64,000 nt of DNA. It comes from Macrophomina tecta. Lineage: Eukaryota; Ascomycota; Dothideomycetes; Botryosphaeriales; Botryosphaeriaceae. The position numbers and the translations under genes were made by a program. This document shows, piece by piece, positions 50,490-60,689 of this stretch. The stretch's first letter is position 1; each line of letters opens with the position of its first letter. The notes below the pieces were generated by a model that saw only the letters and a program-made list of their open reading frames with translations, was not told where the DNA came from and ran no database searches. The stretch spans positions 1 to 64,000 of the forward strand of contig JAKSGN010000026.1 of the NCBI GenBank assembly GCA_024180945.1. The letters run 5' to 3'.

Positions 50490-53222
50490 ATGTCTTTCTC
50501 ACAGGATTCATTATCCCTTACCGTCCCTACAACGCCCTCCACGCTGAACCTCTCCTTGCCGGCGCCCAGTGTTGGTTCCAGTGCTCCTCCGAGTATTGCC
50601 TCGATTCCCGCCGAGAAACTTTCAATCTGGACCTTCTTTCGATATGCCAGAGGCTCGGAGCCCGAATTCAGGCCAAAGGAGAGATCTGATCGAAGTGGGA
50701 AGTCCTCAAATAAACGCCTACATTACTGTATCGCCTGTTGGGATAATAAGAAGAAGAGTTGGAGTACAATATACACATCAGGAGCCCGGGATCACCTTCG
50801 TCTCAATCACCCATCTCTGTGGAAGAGGTGGCTGAATATGGAAGACCGGCAAACTTCTTCCAAGCCTAAATTAGTGCCTGGCCAGCAGTTCATGAATTCG
50901 TTTTTGCTTCAAAAGGATGAGGCTTCGAGAGAACTGGTCCTCCGAGAGGCTTATGATCGGCCGCGGCATCTCCAGGCGTTGCTAGCACTCTGTGCTAGAA
51001 GGAGGCTTCCTCTCAATGCTGTTGAGTGGCCAGAACTCCATGATCTCCTCCTCTCTGCTAATCCAGAGATCTCGGATCTTGCACAGTTTAGCAGAAGAAC
51101 ATTCACTCGTGCCCTGGTTCTCAACTACGAGAGATATCGTCAAATACTCCAGAACAACATCCAGGAAGCTATCGGGGATATCCATATATCAACAGATATG
51201 TGGACATCTCCAGCTCGAAAGGCATATCTCTGCATCTGTGTTAGGTGGATCTCCCAGGATTACCAGTCCAAACACGGGATGCTAGCACTCCCACAGGTGC
51301 TCTTTAGCCACTCTGGAGAGATCCAGGCGGCTATCATCCTCCGTACCCTTAAATCCTTCGGGATAACGACTAAACTCGGCTATCACACTGGAGATAACGC
51401 CACTTCAAATGATACTTTACTCATAGAGCTCTCTCGGTCTCTAAAACTTGAATTTGGGGTTTGTATACACCAGCTTTTAGATGGTTATTCACTTATATCG
51501 CACAGATTGATTATGATCCAATTACCCACCGCATCCGCTGCCTTGATCATATTCTTAACCTTGCCCTTCAAGCCTTTCTCCTTGCAACCTCAAAAGAAGC
51601 TCTCAAGGCTGCTCTTGCGGCTATTGAAGAGACGGAAGATACCGACCCTTACGAGCTATTCTCTGCCTATCTTGATGTACCGGTCGTCGAAGATAATCCG
51701 GCCTCAATAAGAGCTCATGAACAAGCCCAGAGAAGAGGGAGTAAAGTTAAAGCGAAGCATAAAGGTTTTGAAGGCTGGGGTGCTACTGCTGCGCTCCAGA
51801 AGCTTCATAACCTAGCTGTATGGCTTCGAAACAGCTCTATCCATCATGATCGATGGATAGAGGCTGTCGGCATTACATTAGGGATTGATAACGACACTCG
51901 ATGGTCCTCATGGTATCATCTCATCGAGCGTACGACACGCAAGGAACGAGAGATTAAGGACTTCATTGATAAACACCCTGAATGCGATAACTTTCGACTC
52001 AATGGTGTTGAGTGGGATACACTTAAGCGTACAGAGAGGTTTCTCTCTGTATTTGCTAGTGGTACACTATGGGTTGAAGGCAGTGAGGCTTCATTATCCC
52101 AGAGCCTTACCCTGATGGATGCTATCCTCACCTTCTTTGAGGATCAGAAGGTTTATCCTATTTCATCAAGATAATGCTTAAAGCTGATGTTTTACAGGTG
52201 CTATATAAATCAGGCCCAGAGAAGGACCTCCGCATGGTTCATTCTATTGAGATGGGCTGGTTTATCCTTGATAAATACTACGCCCTCGTTGAGTCAACGC
52301 CAGTATATGCCGCCGCGATGCTTCTCGATCCCTCGAAGCGGAAGCATTATCTTCTTCAGAACTGGCCTGAAGAGTGGCATCAGAAGACTATTGTCGAATT
52401 TGGGTGGGCCTCAGGCCCGAACTCGGTGAGGTCAGAAGAAAGAACTGAATTTCTGTCTGTGTGTTTCTGCCTGTCCTTCTAACTGAAGGAGAATGAGTGT
52501 CCTTAAATACATGAGTCTGAAACAGTATAACCGAGGAATTGAGAACATCCGAGGAAAAGTAGAAGATCCGAGGTGTAGGGGATACCGAGGAAGGAATCAA
52601 TATAGAGCCTAAGGAAGCAATGATAAGTGTTGCCTAAAAAACAAGGGGATTCTGGTTGACAACTATTGATGCTGCTTATTCGATCTGGCAGAAGGAATAC
52701 GCGCATCTCCCTCATGAATCACTCCCTGCTGCTGCTGCTGCTGCTGCTGCTGATATCGATACGTCTCATCCATCCTCGAAGAAGAGGGTAGAGAATGAAT
52801 TAGACCGGCTGAAACGTCGTCTAAGAGTTCAACCTACTTCGCAAGAGGATGAAGATACGTTTATGGCGTTTATTGAAGATAAAACTATCGATCTTGATGC
52901 TCTAAAGATAACTCCTCTTCAGTGGTGGTTAGTTCCAGAGCAGCGCCGGCGCTATCCTCGTCTCCACCGTATGGCCATCAATATCCTCTCAATCGCACCC
53001 TCATCCGCTGAACCAGAACAACAATTCTCGGGCGCACGCCGTACTCAGAGCTGGGATAGGCTTAGGTTATCGCCAGAGAACCTCCAGAGGTTAGAGTGCA
53101 TGGGAAACTGGTTTGCGAGGAAGCTCATCTCTTCGGAGGAGCTGCTAGCGATGATGGTAGAGGCTGTGGAGATGGATGATGAGATGGATATTGATTTCGA
53201 TGACGAGGATTGGGATGTATAA
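50490..53222 (+). pseudogene. hAT transposase (element F), three introns' worth of exons, LTR insertion
   Basis: Starts at ATG 50490 (MSFSQDSLSLTVP). Introns 51459-51505 (joining KLEFG to IDYDPITHR) and 52151-52197 (joining DQK to VLYKSGPEK) are clear. BED-type finger (CIACWDNKKKSWSTIYTSGARDHLRLNH) at about 85-120, core HTGDNATSNDTLLIEL, and C-terminal SSAEPEQQFSGARRTQSWDRLRL. Between WHQKTI and DAAYSIWQKEY a 270-bp solo LTR plus 5-bp duplication (52392-52666) interrupts exon 3. A CTG/GCT run encodes eight alanines at about 52730. Without the LTR the frame is open to 53222, so the LTR is the only lesion seen. Confidence 0.88.
52392..52661 (-). mobile_element. Solo LTR with perfect 5-bp target duplication
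   Basis: Sequence TGTCGAATTTGGG ... GGTTGACA is flanked by ACTAT on both sides (52387-52391 and 52662-52666). TG/CA tips plus a 5-bp duplication are the marks of an LTR retrotransposon. It is 270 bp; orientation is assigned from the copy at 46441, where a TATA-like TATTTAAG reads forward. The internal region was probably lost by LTR-LTR recombination. Confidence 0.92.
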
Positions 53223-53462
53223 TATAAAGAGGCATATTTCGAAGAATTGAGCATAGATACAGCATCTACCTTCCCTACCTACCCTATCGTCTACCCACCA
53301 ATCTACCCGCTACTCTACCCACTACTCTACCCACTACTCTACCCACTACTCTACCCACTACTCTACCCACTCTACCCGGGTAGGGTAGAGGAGACCACTC
53401 CTCTACCTGGGTAGGGTAGAGAAGTGGGTAGAGCTCCCTCTACTCTACAATGCCCAAGTATG

Positions 53463-54130
53463 GAATGTAGATGTAGTCCTAGTAGCATAGGGAGATTGTT
53501 GGAAAGTATTGGAGCGCGGGCGTGTGCTAGGATAGAGCAAATCATCACTAGACTGCCCTGGTTATCGGCGAAGGAGTCACGTTGATTTCTAGCATCTTGA
53601 GGCTCCATAAGGGTCCCGAGCAACTGCCATAGTTCCGGTGCCGCCTTTTTTACCCGTTCAGCTAAGGCAGGTATGTCCAAAGTTGTGATGTCTGCCTTAG
53701 GATCAAATTTCCCCAGCCCAACGTCGGTGTTGCTCACTGAACGGAGCTCGGCTCGTATGCGATCGACAAACGATGAGTTGCCCACATTTCGAATATCTTG
53801 TGAAGCGCGTGATAGTTGCTCCACCACCTCCTCTTGTTGGTATATTCCATCCGACAGCGCCTTTGCGCGTACTAGACATGAAACACCATTCTTCTTAATT
53901 GGCTCCGCGGTTACCATGTGGTACATCAAGTCTTTAATCGACCACCGGTGTTTTTCATGCAGCTCGTAGAGTACCATATCGGCTCTCTCTCGTGTGCTAA
54001 GGCCCCTAACATACTGTGTTGACGTTGTAGGCTTATTAGCGGGCCGTTTTTTCGCGTGTATGGTTCTTGTGGTTACATGGGTAGCGGGGTTCCGCCGAGC
54101 GGTCGAATTTTGGATTTTAGGAGACGGCAT
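53463..54130 (-). pseudogene. Truncated repeat-family gene of unknown function
   Basis: ATG at 54130 (MPSPKIQNSTARRNP), open to the edge of hAT F at about 53463. The stretch STRERADMVLYELHEKHRWS, IKDLMYHMVTAEPIKKNGVS, YQQEEVVEQLSRASQDIRNV and PELWQLLGTLMEPQDARNQR through MICSILAHARAPILSNNLPMLLGLHLHS is, as far as I recall, found as a multi-copy hypothetical protein in many fungi. I cannot name a domain. The C-terminal part after GLHLHS is gone, replaced by hAT F sequence. Confidence 0.5.
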
Positions 54131-54238
54131 GCTGTTTTGCAACGTCGGCTTAGCGTTTATGCTACCTATTAGAGCTGAATTCAAGGGTTGTGGTGGAGAC
54201 AAAAAAGTTCGCAAAGTTGTATGGTGGGGTCGATCTTC

Positions 54239-54315
54239 CCCTCAGACTATAGATTGAGTGCCCGACCAGAATGGTCTAGCGCAGCTTGGCACACGTGATC
54301 AATCTATAGTCTGAG
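54239..54315. repeat. Perfect 18-bp inverted repeat
   Basis: CCTCAGACTATAGATTGA at 54239-54256 faces its exact complement at 54298-54315 with a 41-bp loop. It lies just upstream of the truncated gene on the minus strand and could be the end of an element, a hairpin or a regulatory site. Confidence 0.7.
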
Positions 54316-54529
54316 GACACTGAGATAACGCACGGTCGGACTCGGGCCTGCTTAATAATTGGGTGCTCGCCCTGCCGCCTTGCGACGCAACTCCTACGAA
54401 ACACCACCACCACCACCGCCATCACACACCCTATCGTCAACGCCATCATCGTCGCATTACACCAAATCTCCCAACCATCTTCCATTCTTGTCTGTATTTC
54501 GCATCTGTGCTTGGCTGCCCAGAACCGCC

Positions 54530-54726
54530 CTCGCGGTGCCTTTGTGTGCGGTACTTCGTTCCCACACGGTCCGCGCGGTGGCTCAGTCCTCCGGCTGTCA
54601 AGTGCTGGCGCAAGCATACAGCATCGTGACTTCCCGACTGCACTCTGTTCCTCAGAACTGCCCTCGCGGTGCCTTTGTGTGCGGTACTTCGTTCCCACAC
54701 GGTCCGCGCGGTGGCCCAGTTCTCCA
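54530..54726 (+). repeat. Direct repeat of about 72 bp
   Basis: The segment starting CAGAACCGCCCTCGCGGTGC at 54530 is repeated from 54653 with only a few differences, at a 123-bp interval. It contains the palindrome-like GGTCCGCGCGGTGG. It lies in the upstream region of the gene at 54890. Confidence 0.8.
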
Positions 54727-54889
54727 GTGATCGTGTGCCCGGGTCCTCGCGTTCCATCGAGTCAAGGCTGCTCTGGATAAAGAAAGCCTGGGCGGGTGGG
54801 AATACCCTACGCGACTAAGTGCAGGGGGGGCTAATCATTTTCTGCGCCAATTGTGCAACATCGCGCTGACTTTCCCTAGAGCCACGCTT

Positions 54890-56440
54890 ATGCCTCCGCC
54901 CATCACAATTACAGAACGAGTTTTGGCAGAGTGGGTAGATGAGAATAGGGGACAGACGTGCTCGCTGGGTTCCTGCTCGCTCGCCAACAGGCAGGCGCCC
55001 AAGTTCACCTTTCGGGCCCATGCTGATTCGGAAACACGTCGTCTCCATCTACTCTTTTCCCTCGTCGTAACCGTCAAGGCGGCTGGGAAAACATTGAAGA
55101 GAGAGCTGTTTCTCGTTATTCCGCCTCGTGCACTGGGCAAGAAGGATGGTCATTGCCCGCTCATGTTTGAGTCACTTACGACATCGCAACTCAACTCTAC
55201 ATCCCTTCTCGACGCCTCGGTCTTGCAAGATGCTGAACTTACTGCTGCAGGTCGCATTATCCGCGCCCGCTTCAATCTCGCCACCGGTGGATACGTCGTC
55301 ATGCCTCGATCAACTTCCAAGACCATCAAGCCTAGTACCTCGACCTCGCGCGATCTGCTCCTCGGCCTTAAGTCCCTGTCCAACGTTCTACGCTTTACTA
55401 TCTACATGAAACCCAGTGACTACGCGCTCGTAGGGCTGAAGGCACTATGTGACCATCTACAGGACAACAATGGTCACGACAAATGGACTGATATTGATCT
55501 CGCCGGCATGTACGACAATGGGCGTGACGCGGTCATACTGGACTGGGACCGTGTCGAGAGCAAAAGCAAGAAGGATGCCGAGTTGCCGCCTCCTTACGAG
55601 TTTGTGCAAGTTGCACAATCCCCAGCGCTGTGTTTAGACGCCGCGAGTTCGCCCCAATCCGGAGAGCAATTAAAGACGCCGTGCATCGCCGAGACACCGC
55701 GTGCTACAGATTCCTTATCCAGCCCTCCCGTCAGTGTTCGCCATGGCATTTTCTCTGACCCAGATTTTGACGGAGACCGATTCGCACTTCCAGATACCGA
55801 AAGCCCGAGGCCACCATCCAATCTCTTTGATTCAGACGATGAACGTTTTGCGCTCTTGCACGCCAGTTGTCCCGAGACTCCCTGTAATGTGGATTCAGAC
55901 GAGGAATGTTTCGCACTCTGCAACGCGCGCGAGACGAGTCTCGCCCTCAAGCAGGACACGGCGTCAGGTGATGACGGTGAAGGCGCCCTCTTCTCGGAAC
56001 TGGTCGAATGGATAAGCGGAGCGAGGGCGATCAGGAGCAATGTACACAAACATCCCCATCTACTTAAGAAGCTCGACGCTCTCGGCCAGCACACCCGTAC
56101 CGGCAACATTGTAGCGTTCGACGCAATCCGCGTATGGTGTTCGGCGTTCGTCTTCTTCCATGGCGTGGTGGATGAGGCCATCGAAAGTCACCCAGTATCG
56201 CAGCGATCCTGTGAAATGGCGCGAATGTTTGTTTCGGACATAGCTGATCTTGTTCGTTGGGCCAATGAAAGAGGCCGTCTGTGTGAAATGTGTGTCTCGC
56301 CCGTGCGAGATGAGTTTGTCCGTCTAGGCGAGGCTGCTCGAGCAGCCATCATGTCGGACACTGGGACTTTGGCGGCTTATGAGCGGCAGAAGGATGTTTG
56401 CATTGCTCGCGTACTTTTCATGTTTGGTAACGCGAAGTAA
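54890..56440 (+). CDS. Uncharacterised 516-residue protein
   Basis: Single open frame from ATG 54890 (MPPPITITERVLAEWVDENR). The N-terminal third is ordered (FTFRAHADSETRRLHLLFSL ... FLVIPPRALGKK ... SLSNVLRFTIYMKPSDYALV). The middle is acidic and low-complexity, with three related short segments ending DRFALPD, ERFALLHA and ECFALCNA after D/E runs. The C-terminal third is helical (LFSELVEWISGARAIRSNVH ... SCEMARMFVSDIADLVRWAN). I recognise no family. Uniform codon use and no stops suggest a genuine host gene. Confidence 0.65.
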   Translation: MPPPITITERVLAEWVDENRGQTCSLGSCSLANRQAPKFTFRAHADSETRRLHLLFSLVVTVKAAGKTLKRELFLVIPPRALGKKDGHCPLMFESLTTSQLNSTSLLDASVLQDAELTAAGRIIRARFNLATGGYVVMPRSTSKTIKPSTSTSRDLLLGLKSLSNVLRFTIYMKPSDYALVGLKALCDHLQDNNGHDKWTDIDLAGMYDNGRDAVILDWDRVESKSKKDAELPPPYEFVQVAQSPALCLDAASSPQSGEQLKTPCIAETPRATDSLSSPPVSVRHGIFSDPDFDGDRFALPDTESPRPPSNLFDSDDERFALLHASCPETPCNVDSDEECFALCNARETSLALKQDTASGDDGEGALFSELVEWISGARAIRSNVHKHPHLLKKLDALGQHTRTGNIVAFDAIRVWCSAFVFFHGVVDEAIESHPVSQRSCEMARMFVSDIADLVRWANERGRLCEMCVSPVRDEFVRLGEAARAAIMSDTGTLAAYERQKDVCIARVLFMFGNAK

Positions 56441-56505
56441 CCATTATGACTCTGAATTTTAACTTCGCTCAGGTAGTCTTCATTCATCAGGTGGTTTGAC
56501 GTCTC

Positions 56506-57044
56506 CTAAGACCTATGCTCTGTTGTAAACAGCCCTCTTTCCTCTTGTCTGCTCTTATTTTTATTTGGTTCGTGCGCGGGCGGTCGAAGAAATATGAACA
56601 TTCTGCCGCCAAACAAGTTCTCCGCTCAGTTCTACGAGCGAGCGCATTGTCAATAGAATTGCGACGAAACTCTCAACTCAAGAATGACCCGTCTTGTACA
56701 ATCTCTAGCTACACCCCGCTATTAGCAGCAATCATGCTAGCCACTTACAGCGCTGCTACGGAACTTCGAACCGCCAAGGGGCACGAGTAGCCGCTGAACA
56801 ATCCGCTTTTAAGCGTCGATAGCAAGCCTCCTGTGCTATTCAGTCAGCAGAATCCAGGGAATGATAGATGAGCTCTAGGGCAAAAGATAGAGGCGTGCTG
56901 GACGATGAGGCGGCAGTATTTTCGTGAGACGACCAGAGATGCGTAAGGCGTGGGAAGGCTAAGACCTCTGCTTTATTGTAAACAGCCCTCTTTCCAATTA
57001 TTTGCGCTTTGATTGGCTGCCATCAAAACTGTGCACGGGCGGTC
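56506..57044 (+). repeat. Two diverged direct repeats of about 80 bp
   Basis: 56506-56586 and 56959-57044 share CTAAGACCT, TTGTAAACAGCCCTCTTTCC and a terminal GGGCGGTC, with several substitutions. They sit in the gene-poor stretch after 56440. A 91-codon frame at 56515 overlaps the first copy and is not supported. Confidence 0.65.
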
Positions 57045-57504
57045 ATCATTACTACTGTTTGCCCTGAAACGAAGAATGAGTGGAAGGGGTTACTACCGTG
57101 CGCGACCGCCAAGCCTTCCTCTGATTCGCTGCAGTTCTGCCTGCTTATTGGTTCCTCGATTCTACTGGTGACGCGCGCTTCGCACGTTGATGCCATGAAA
57201 CGTCACGAAAAAGGATTAAAAGGGTCTGAAAAGGGCGAGAAAGTGAAAGGGTGAAAGTTTGCTTCGCGTGGGTGGGGAAAAGCGGTAAAAGTCTTAAAGA
57301 GGGGAAAAATGTTGACGTCCCGGAGCAAGAAGGCGGGGAACCCTGCGGGTTTGTCCAGAAGTATAGCCTCAATACTCGAACTCTATTTGGACTCATTTCT
57401 CCCCACTGCTCTGCATTACCACGTTCATCCAGGAGACGACAAATCGTCAGCGTCTGCAACAAAAGCAAAGCAGCAAATGAATTAGCCAGAATCCATTTGG
57501 AATC

Positions 57505-57711
57505 ATGGCCACCTGCCCGGCTCGCTTTGAATTCCACTGCGCAAAGGCTCCCGAAAAGCTCAAGTTCATTCACAATATTCCCCGCAGTCTCGTGATAGCA
57601 GATGCTCAAGCCGCACAAGATGATCCGGGGTATGTTAATAGCTTTGTGAGTGTACTACAGCCTATCATGGAAGAACATGAAGCCGCCTGTCGCGCAGCTT
57701 CGAATCCTCTA
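57505..57711 (+). CDS. Open reading frame cut by the Fot insertion
   Basis: ATG 57505 (MATCPARFEFHCAKAPEKLK) in good context. 69 codons lie upstream of the Fot tip; the frame then meets a TAG inside the terminal repeat. On the far side of the element (59511-59761) the same phase stays open for about 84 further codons. No domain is recognised. It may be a real gene disrupted by the insertion or only two chance frames. Confidence 0.4.
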
Positions 57712-59510
57712 AGCTTGGCACCCTAGAAGCTGCTCATCCCTGGAAGCTGCTCACCCGCCCAAGATGAAGCTATTCAATTCAACGCCTAATTATACAACAA
57801 CGACGGCTACAATTGCCACTCAAAGCACATATTAGATAAAGCAGTAGCAGCTGCTTCATTTGCAGCCTTTTTAGCGTCCCAAAGTGGCTGCTTTTGCGCC
57901 CGTTCCTTTGCAACGCGTTTAGACTCCTCCTGTGCAACTCGAATTGATTATATACTCGCAAAGCGAGTATTTGGGTCAATAGTAACCTTTTTGTGTGGCT
58001 TTACAGGGGCAAATGACTCAATCTGATGTTGTTGTCGTTGAATTGTGGCTTGCTGCATTGCTTGCGTGAAGTTTGCCCTCTCAATCGCCCTGCCTGCCTT
58101 TTGAAGGATCGTCCGAATATCCCGTTGTATCTTTGACCGCTTCTGCACCCTCCGAGTAAGCTGCTGGAGCCGCTGGGAGCTCTGTGGCGTCTTAAAAACT
58201 GGCGTCATATTTGGATTTGAAACTTGGGTAGGCCGTGGCAGAGTGACAGGCCTTTGAATGGGCCTAGCCACTTGGGATGAGTTTAAAGCCTTCGAAGGAT
58301 TCCACGGCGATATCCCAGCTGCATTCCAGCCTGAACAAATCACTCGATCAGTAAGAGACTCAGCTCGAGTGAGATTATAGCAGTGAATGAAGCGTTGCTT
58401 CTTGACTGGCGCCGAATCATCAAGTATTGCAAGTGCTGCAATCTGGGACCGATATCGTGACTTGACAGGCGAATAGCACGATAGATCAAGTGGTTGTAAT
58501 ACATGCGATGAATGCGGTGGAAGATAGGTAAGCTTGACGCTATTCTGCTTGCATATCCACATAAAATCAGTGGTTATATGGCTTCCATGGCCGTCGATAA
58601 TGAGTATTCGTGGCTGGTCGTTCACATCCGATTCTGGGAGGAATATCTCCTGCAACCACCCTATTGCAATCCTGTTCGATGTCCAACCATTGTCTGAGGT
58701 TGTATATACCCAGTCTGGCATTCTGTCTCCAAACCAGGTTGACTGCAGGGTGACGCCTTTGAATACCACGAGCGGCCGTGTCTTTCTGCCCCCTGCAGAG
58801 ATTGTCTCAATAATTGAGACCGATTCACGGTCCTGAGGAGCCGTAACGTAAGTACGCTTCTTAGAAGCATCGCCCAAAACACGGGTATTCGTACAGATGC
58901 CGAGGCTTAGCCCATGCTCATCCATATTCCATATGTTGTTGGTTTGGACGTTGTGCTCGCGTATAGCGCGTTCGAGGCGGTCAAAGAAGGCTTGAATCTC
59001 GGGCTGCGCGCAGCTATGGATGCGAGAGGCTTCGATTCGACGGTCGATTATCGAGGCGACGCGTGGGTTACGATAAATGAAGCTGGAAACCCATCTCTTG
59101 CCAAGTGGTTTGGTATCGCCATTTGAACGTAAAACTCGCTCAGCCATTTCCCGTGCGCGCGCATGCGAGGGAGCATATCCACGCGCGTCTTCTTCGAGTA
59201 TCCATTCAACAAGGAACTCCTCTTGTAAAGGAGTAAGCCTTTGTTGATGTTGGTGGCTAATATCGCGTCGTGACGCGGTCCCATTGACGCGTGCGGTGAG
59301 CGTAGTTTGGGGGATATTATACGCCTTTGCGGCTGCTCGAATTGAAGGATAAACACCGGATTGTAAATCTGCGATAGCGAGTTGTATATTGGCTTCACGA
59401 TTAGCCATTCTGAGCGACGAGTGGTGGGTAATTAATGCGTTGAAGATGGGTGAGCATTATCGTGGGAGTGAGCAGCTTCCAGGGGTGAGTAGCTTCTAGG
59501 GTGCCAAGCT
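57712..59510 (-). mobile_element. Complete Fot/pogo transposon
   Basis: Inverted ends AGCTTGGCACCCTAGAAGCT (57712) and its complement (59491-59510); the match continues to about 43 bp with two differences, and within each end GGAAGCT/AGAAGCT-GCTCA blocks repeat. Both tips are flanked by TA (57710-57711 and 59511-59512). It is 1799 bp and carries one intact transposase gene, so it has every visible requirement for autonomy. Confidence 0.93.
57948..59408 (-). CDS. Fot/pogo transposase (DDE_1), intact
   Basis: 486 residues from ATG 59408, no intron. N-terminal HTH (psq-like) about 5-45, second HTH (Tc5/CENP-B-like) about 58-120. Catalytic core: D163 in NIWNMDEHG, D272 in LIIDGHGSH, D308 in HVLQPLDLSCYSP; 35 residues separate the last two, the DD35D arrangement of pogo/Fot. 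The tail is Gln- and basic-rich (KRSKIQRDIRTILQKAGRAI). The protein should cut the element's own ends and insert at TA. Confidence 0.93.
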   Translation of the reverse strand: MANREANIQLAIADLQSGVYPSIRAAAKAYNIPQTTLTARVNGTASRRDISHQHQQRLTPLQEEFLVEWILEEDARGYAPSHARAREMAERVLRSNGDTKPLGKRWVSSFIYRNPRVASIIDRRIEASRIHSCAQPEIQAFFDRLERAIREHNVQTNNIWNMDEHGLSLGICTNTRVLGDASKKRTYVTAPQDRESVSIIETISAGGRKTRPLVVFKGVTLQSTWFGDRMPDWVYTTSDNGWTSNRIAIGWLQEIFLPESDVNDQPRILIIDGHGSHITTDFMWICKQNSVKLTYLPPHSSHVLQPLDLSCYSPVKSRYRSQIAALAILDDSAPVKKQRFIHCYNLTRAESLTDRVICSGWNAAGISPWNPSKALNSSQVARPIQRPVTLPRPTQVSNPNMTPVFKTPQSSQRLQQLTRRVQKRSKIQRDIRTILQKAGRAIERANFTQAMQQATIQRQQHQIESFAPVKPHKKVTIDPNTRFASI

Positions 59511-59764
59511 TAGCCCTTTCGCGTTTCTTTGCGGGTCTTTCCCTCGCTGCTGTGCCGCAGTGCCGCCTTCGGGGTTCTAGCTGCCACCTACCTCAACTCA
59601 CGCGCCTTCCCCTCCACTCCATCTGCTGTACCGCAGCGCCTTCTTCGAAATACCGGCCACTCACTAACTTCGCCTCGTGCGCCCATCGACTGGTCCCATC
59701 CTCCTCTACTCTCCGCTCCTGTAATGCAGTGTTTCTCCGAAAATCTAGCAATACCCCATAGTTT
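59511..59764 (+). other. Far-side continuation of the frame interrupted by Fot
   Basis: Open frame ALSRFFAGLSLAAVPQCRLR through SSNTP with a stop at 59759-59761. If the element and one TA are ignored it continues the frame begun at 57505. Cys- and Ser-rich, without a domain. Confidence 0.3.
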
Positions 59765-59986
59765 TGTCACATGATCGTTCGACGAGGCGCGACGGGTGGC
59801 ACTATACGGCCGTTTTAAGTCTGGCCCGCTAAGCGCCGCGCCGAACCGCCCGGCCGAACCGCCCGAGCCTGCAGGGAGTCGGGGGTTTGAGAAATAAGTT
59901 CAGACCAAAAGGGTATAGCGTTCGACAAGTCGACCGTGTTCCATGCGGTTGGCACCCCCTGCGGATTAGTGCCTCTTTTTGCGCAA

Positions 59987-60058
59987 GTTGACACCTAATT
60001 CAGTACGGTTTGCACACCCCTGCTCGGGGGGGCTTATTTCGTCGAATTAGGTGTCAAC
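59987..60058. repeat. 15-bp inverted repeat with GC-rich loop
   Basis: GTTGACACCTAATTC at 59987-60001 and its exact complement at 60044-60058. Similar words (GGTTGGCACCCCCTGCGG at about 59947, GGTTTGCACACCCCTGC at about 60007) recur around it, as if small transposon tips were nested. From 59765 to 60690 no gene is supported. A 16-bp palindrome GTCCAACTAGTTGGAC lies at 60162-60177. Confidence 0.6.
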
Positions 60059-60689
60059 CGTACACGAGCCGTAACTAATAGTTAATTGAATCTCATTTGG
60101 GTGTTTTATTGTTCATTGAGGTGTGGGTGTTCATTGAGCTGGGAGCCCTCGCTTGCGAGTAGTCCAACTAGTTGGACCGCAGTTGGCCCGCAGCCCAACT
60201 GACCCGGACAGGCCGTTGGCTCCGAGTAGGGCCCTCGTCAACTGCTCGAACCATGCTTTTTTTTTTCAAGTGCAAGCGCACGTGGCTGCTGTGCCACAAG
60301 GCTGCTCTCAGCAGTCCCACCCATGTTGATGCCGCAGATGCATGCGTCGCCTGCGCCGCTACTAGCGTAGACCTACAAACGAGCTCGAGCAAACGGTCCG
60401 ATGGGCGAACGGAGAATCGCTGCTTGTTCGGAAAAGGTCACGGAAATTCCCCCAGCGAGGGCAGGCGCAACACGCACGACGCAGTTACGGATGCTAACGA
60501 TATTTGTATTGATGCCTTGAGGCGTTCTCCTAACTCCGTCCTTCGCCTCTTTTCATATCAGTATACTACCGGGAAGACTGCAGAGATTCCTCCGCCATCG
60601 GCAGCTGGTACAGTACTAGGACAAAAGTTTCCGCACGGTCCACCGCGCGCGCGTCAAAATCGCGACGCGCAGCAATACGACATCTTTGC

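Larger units (their letters stand above)
50020..53470 (+). mobile_element. hAT transposon F, broken by a solo LTR
   Basis: Both ends carry long inverted repeats: CATACTTGGGCATTGTAGAG at 50030-50049 matches the complement of 53443-53462, the right copy having an extra TAGAG inside. Inside lie many copies of CTCTACCCA/TGGGTAGAG (50045-50140 and 53280-53440). One transposase gene is on the plus strand. No 8-bp direct target duplication is found, and the two flanks come from unrelated genes, so the region has been rearranged after insertion. Confidence 0.8.
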
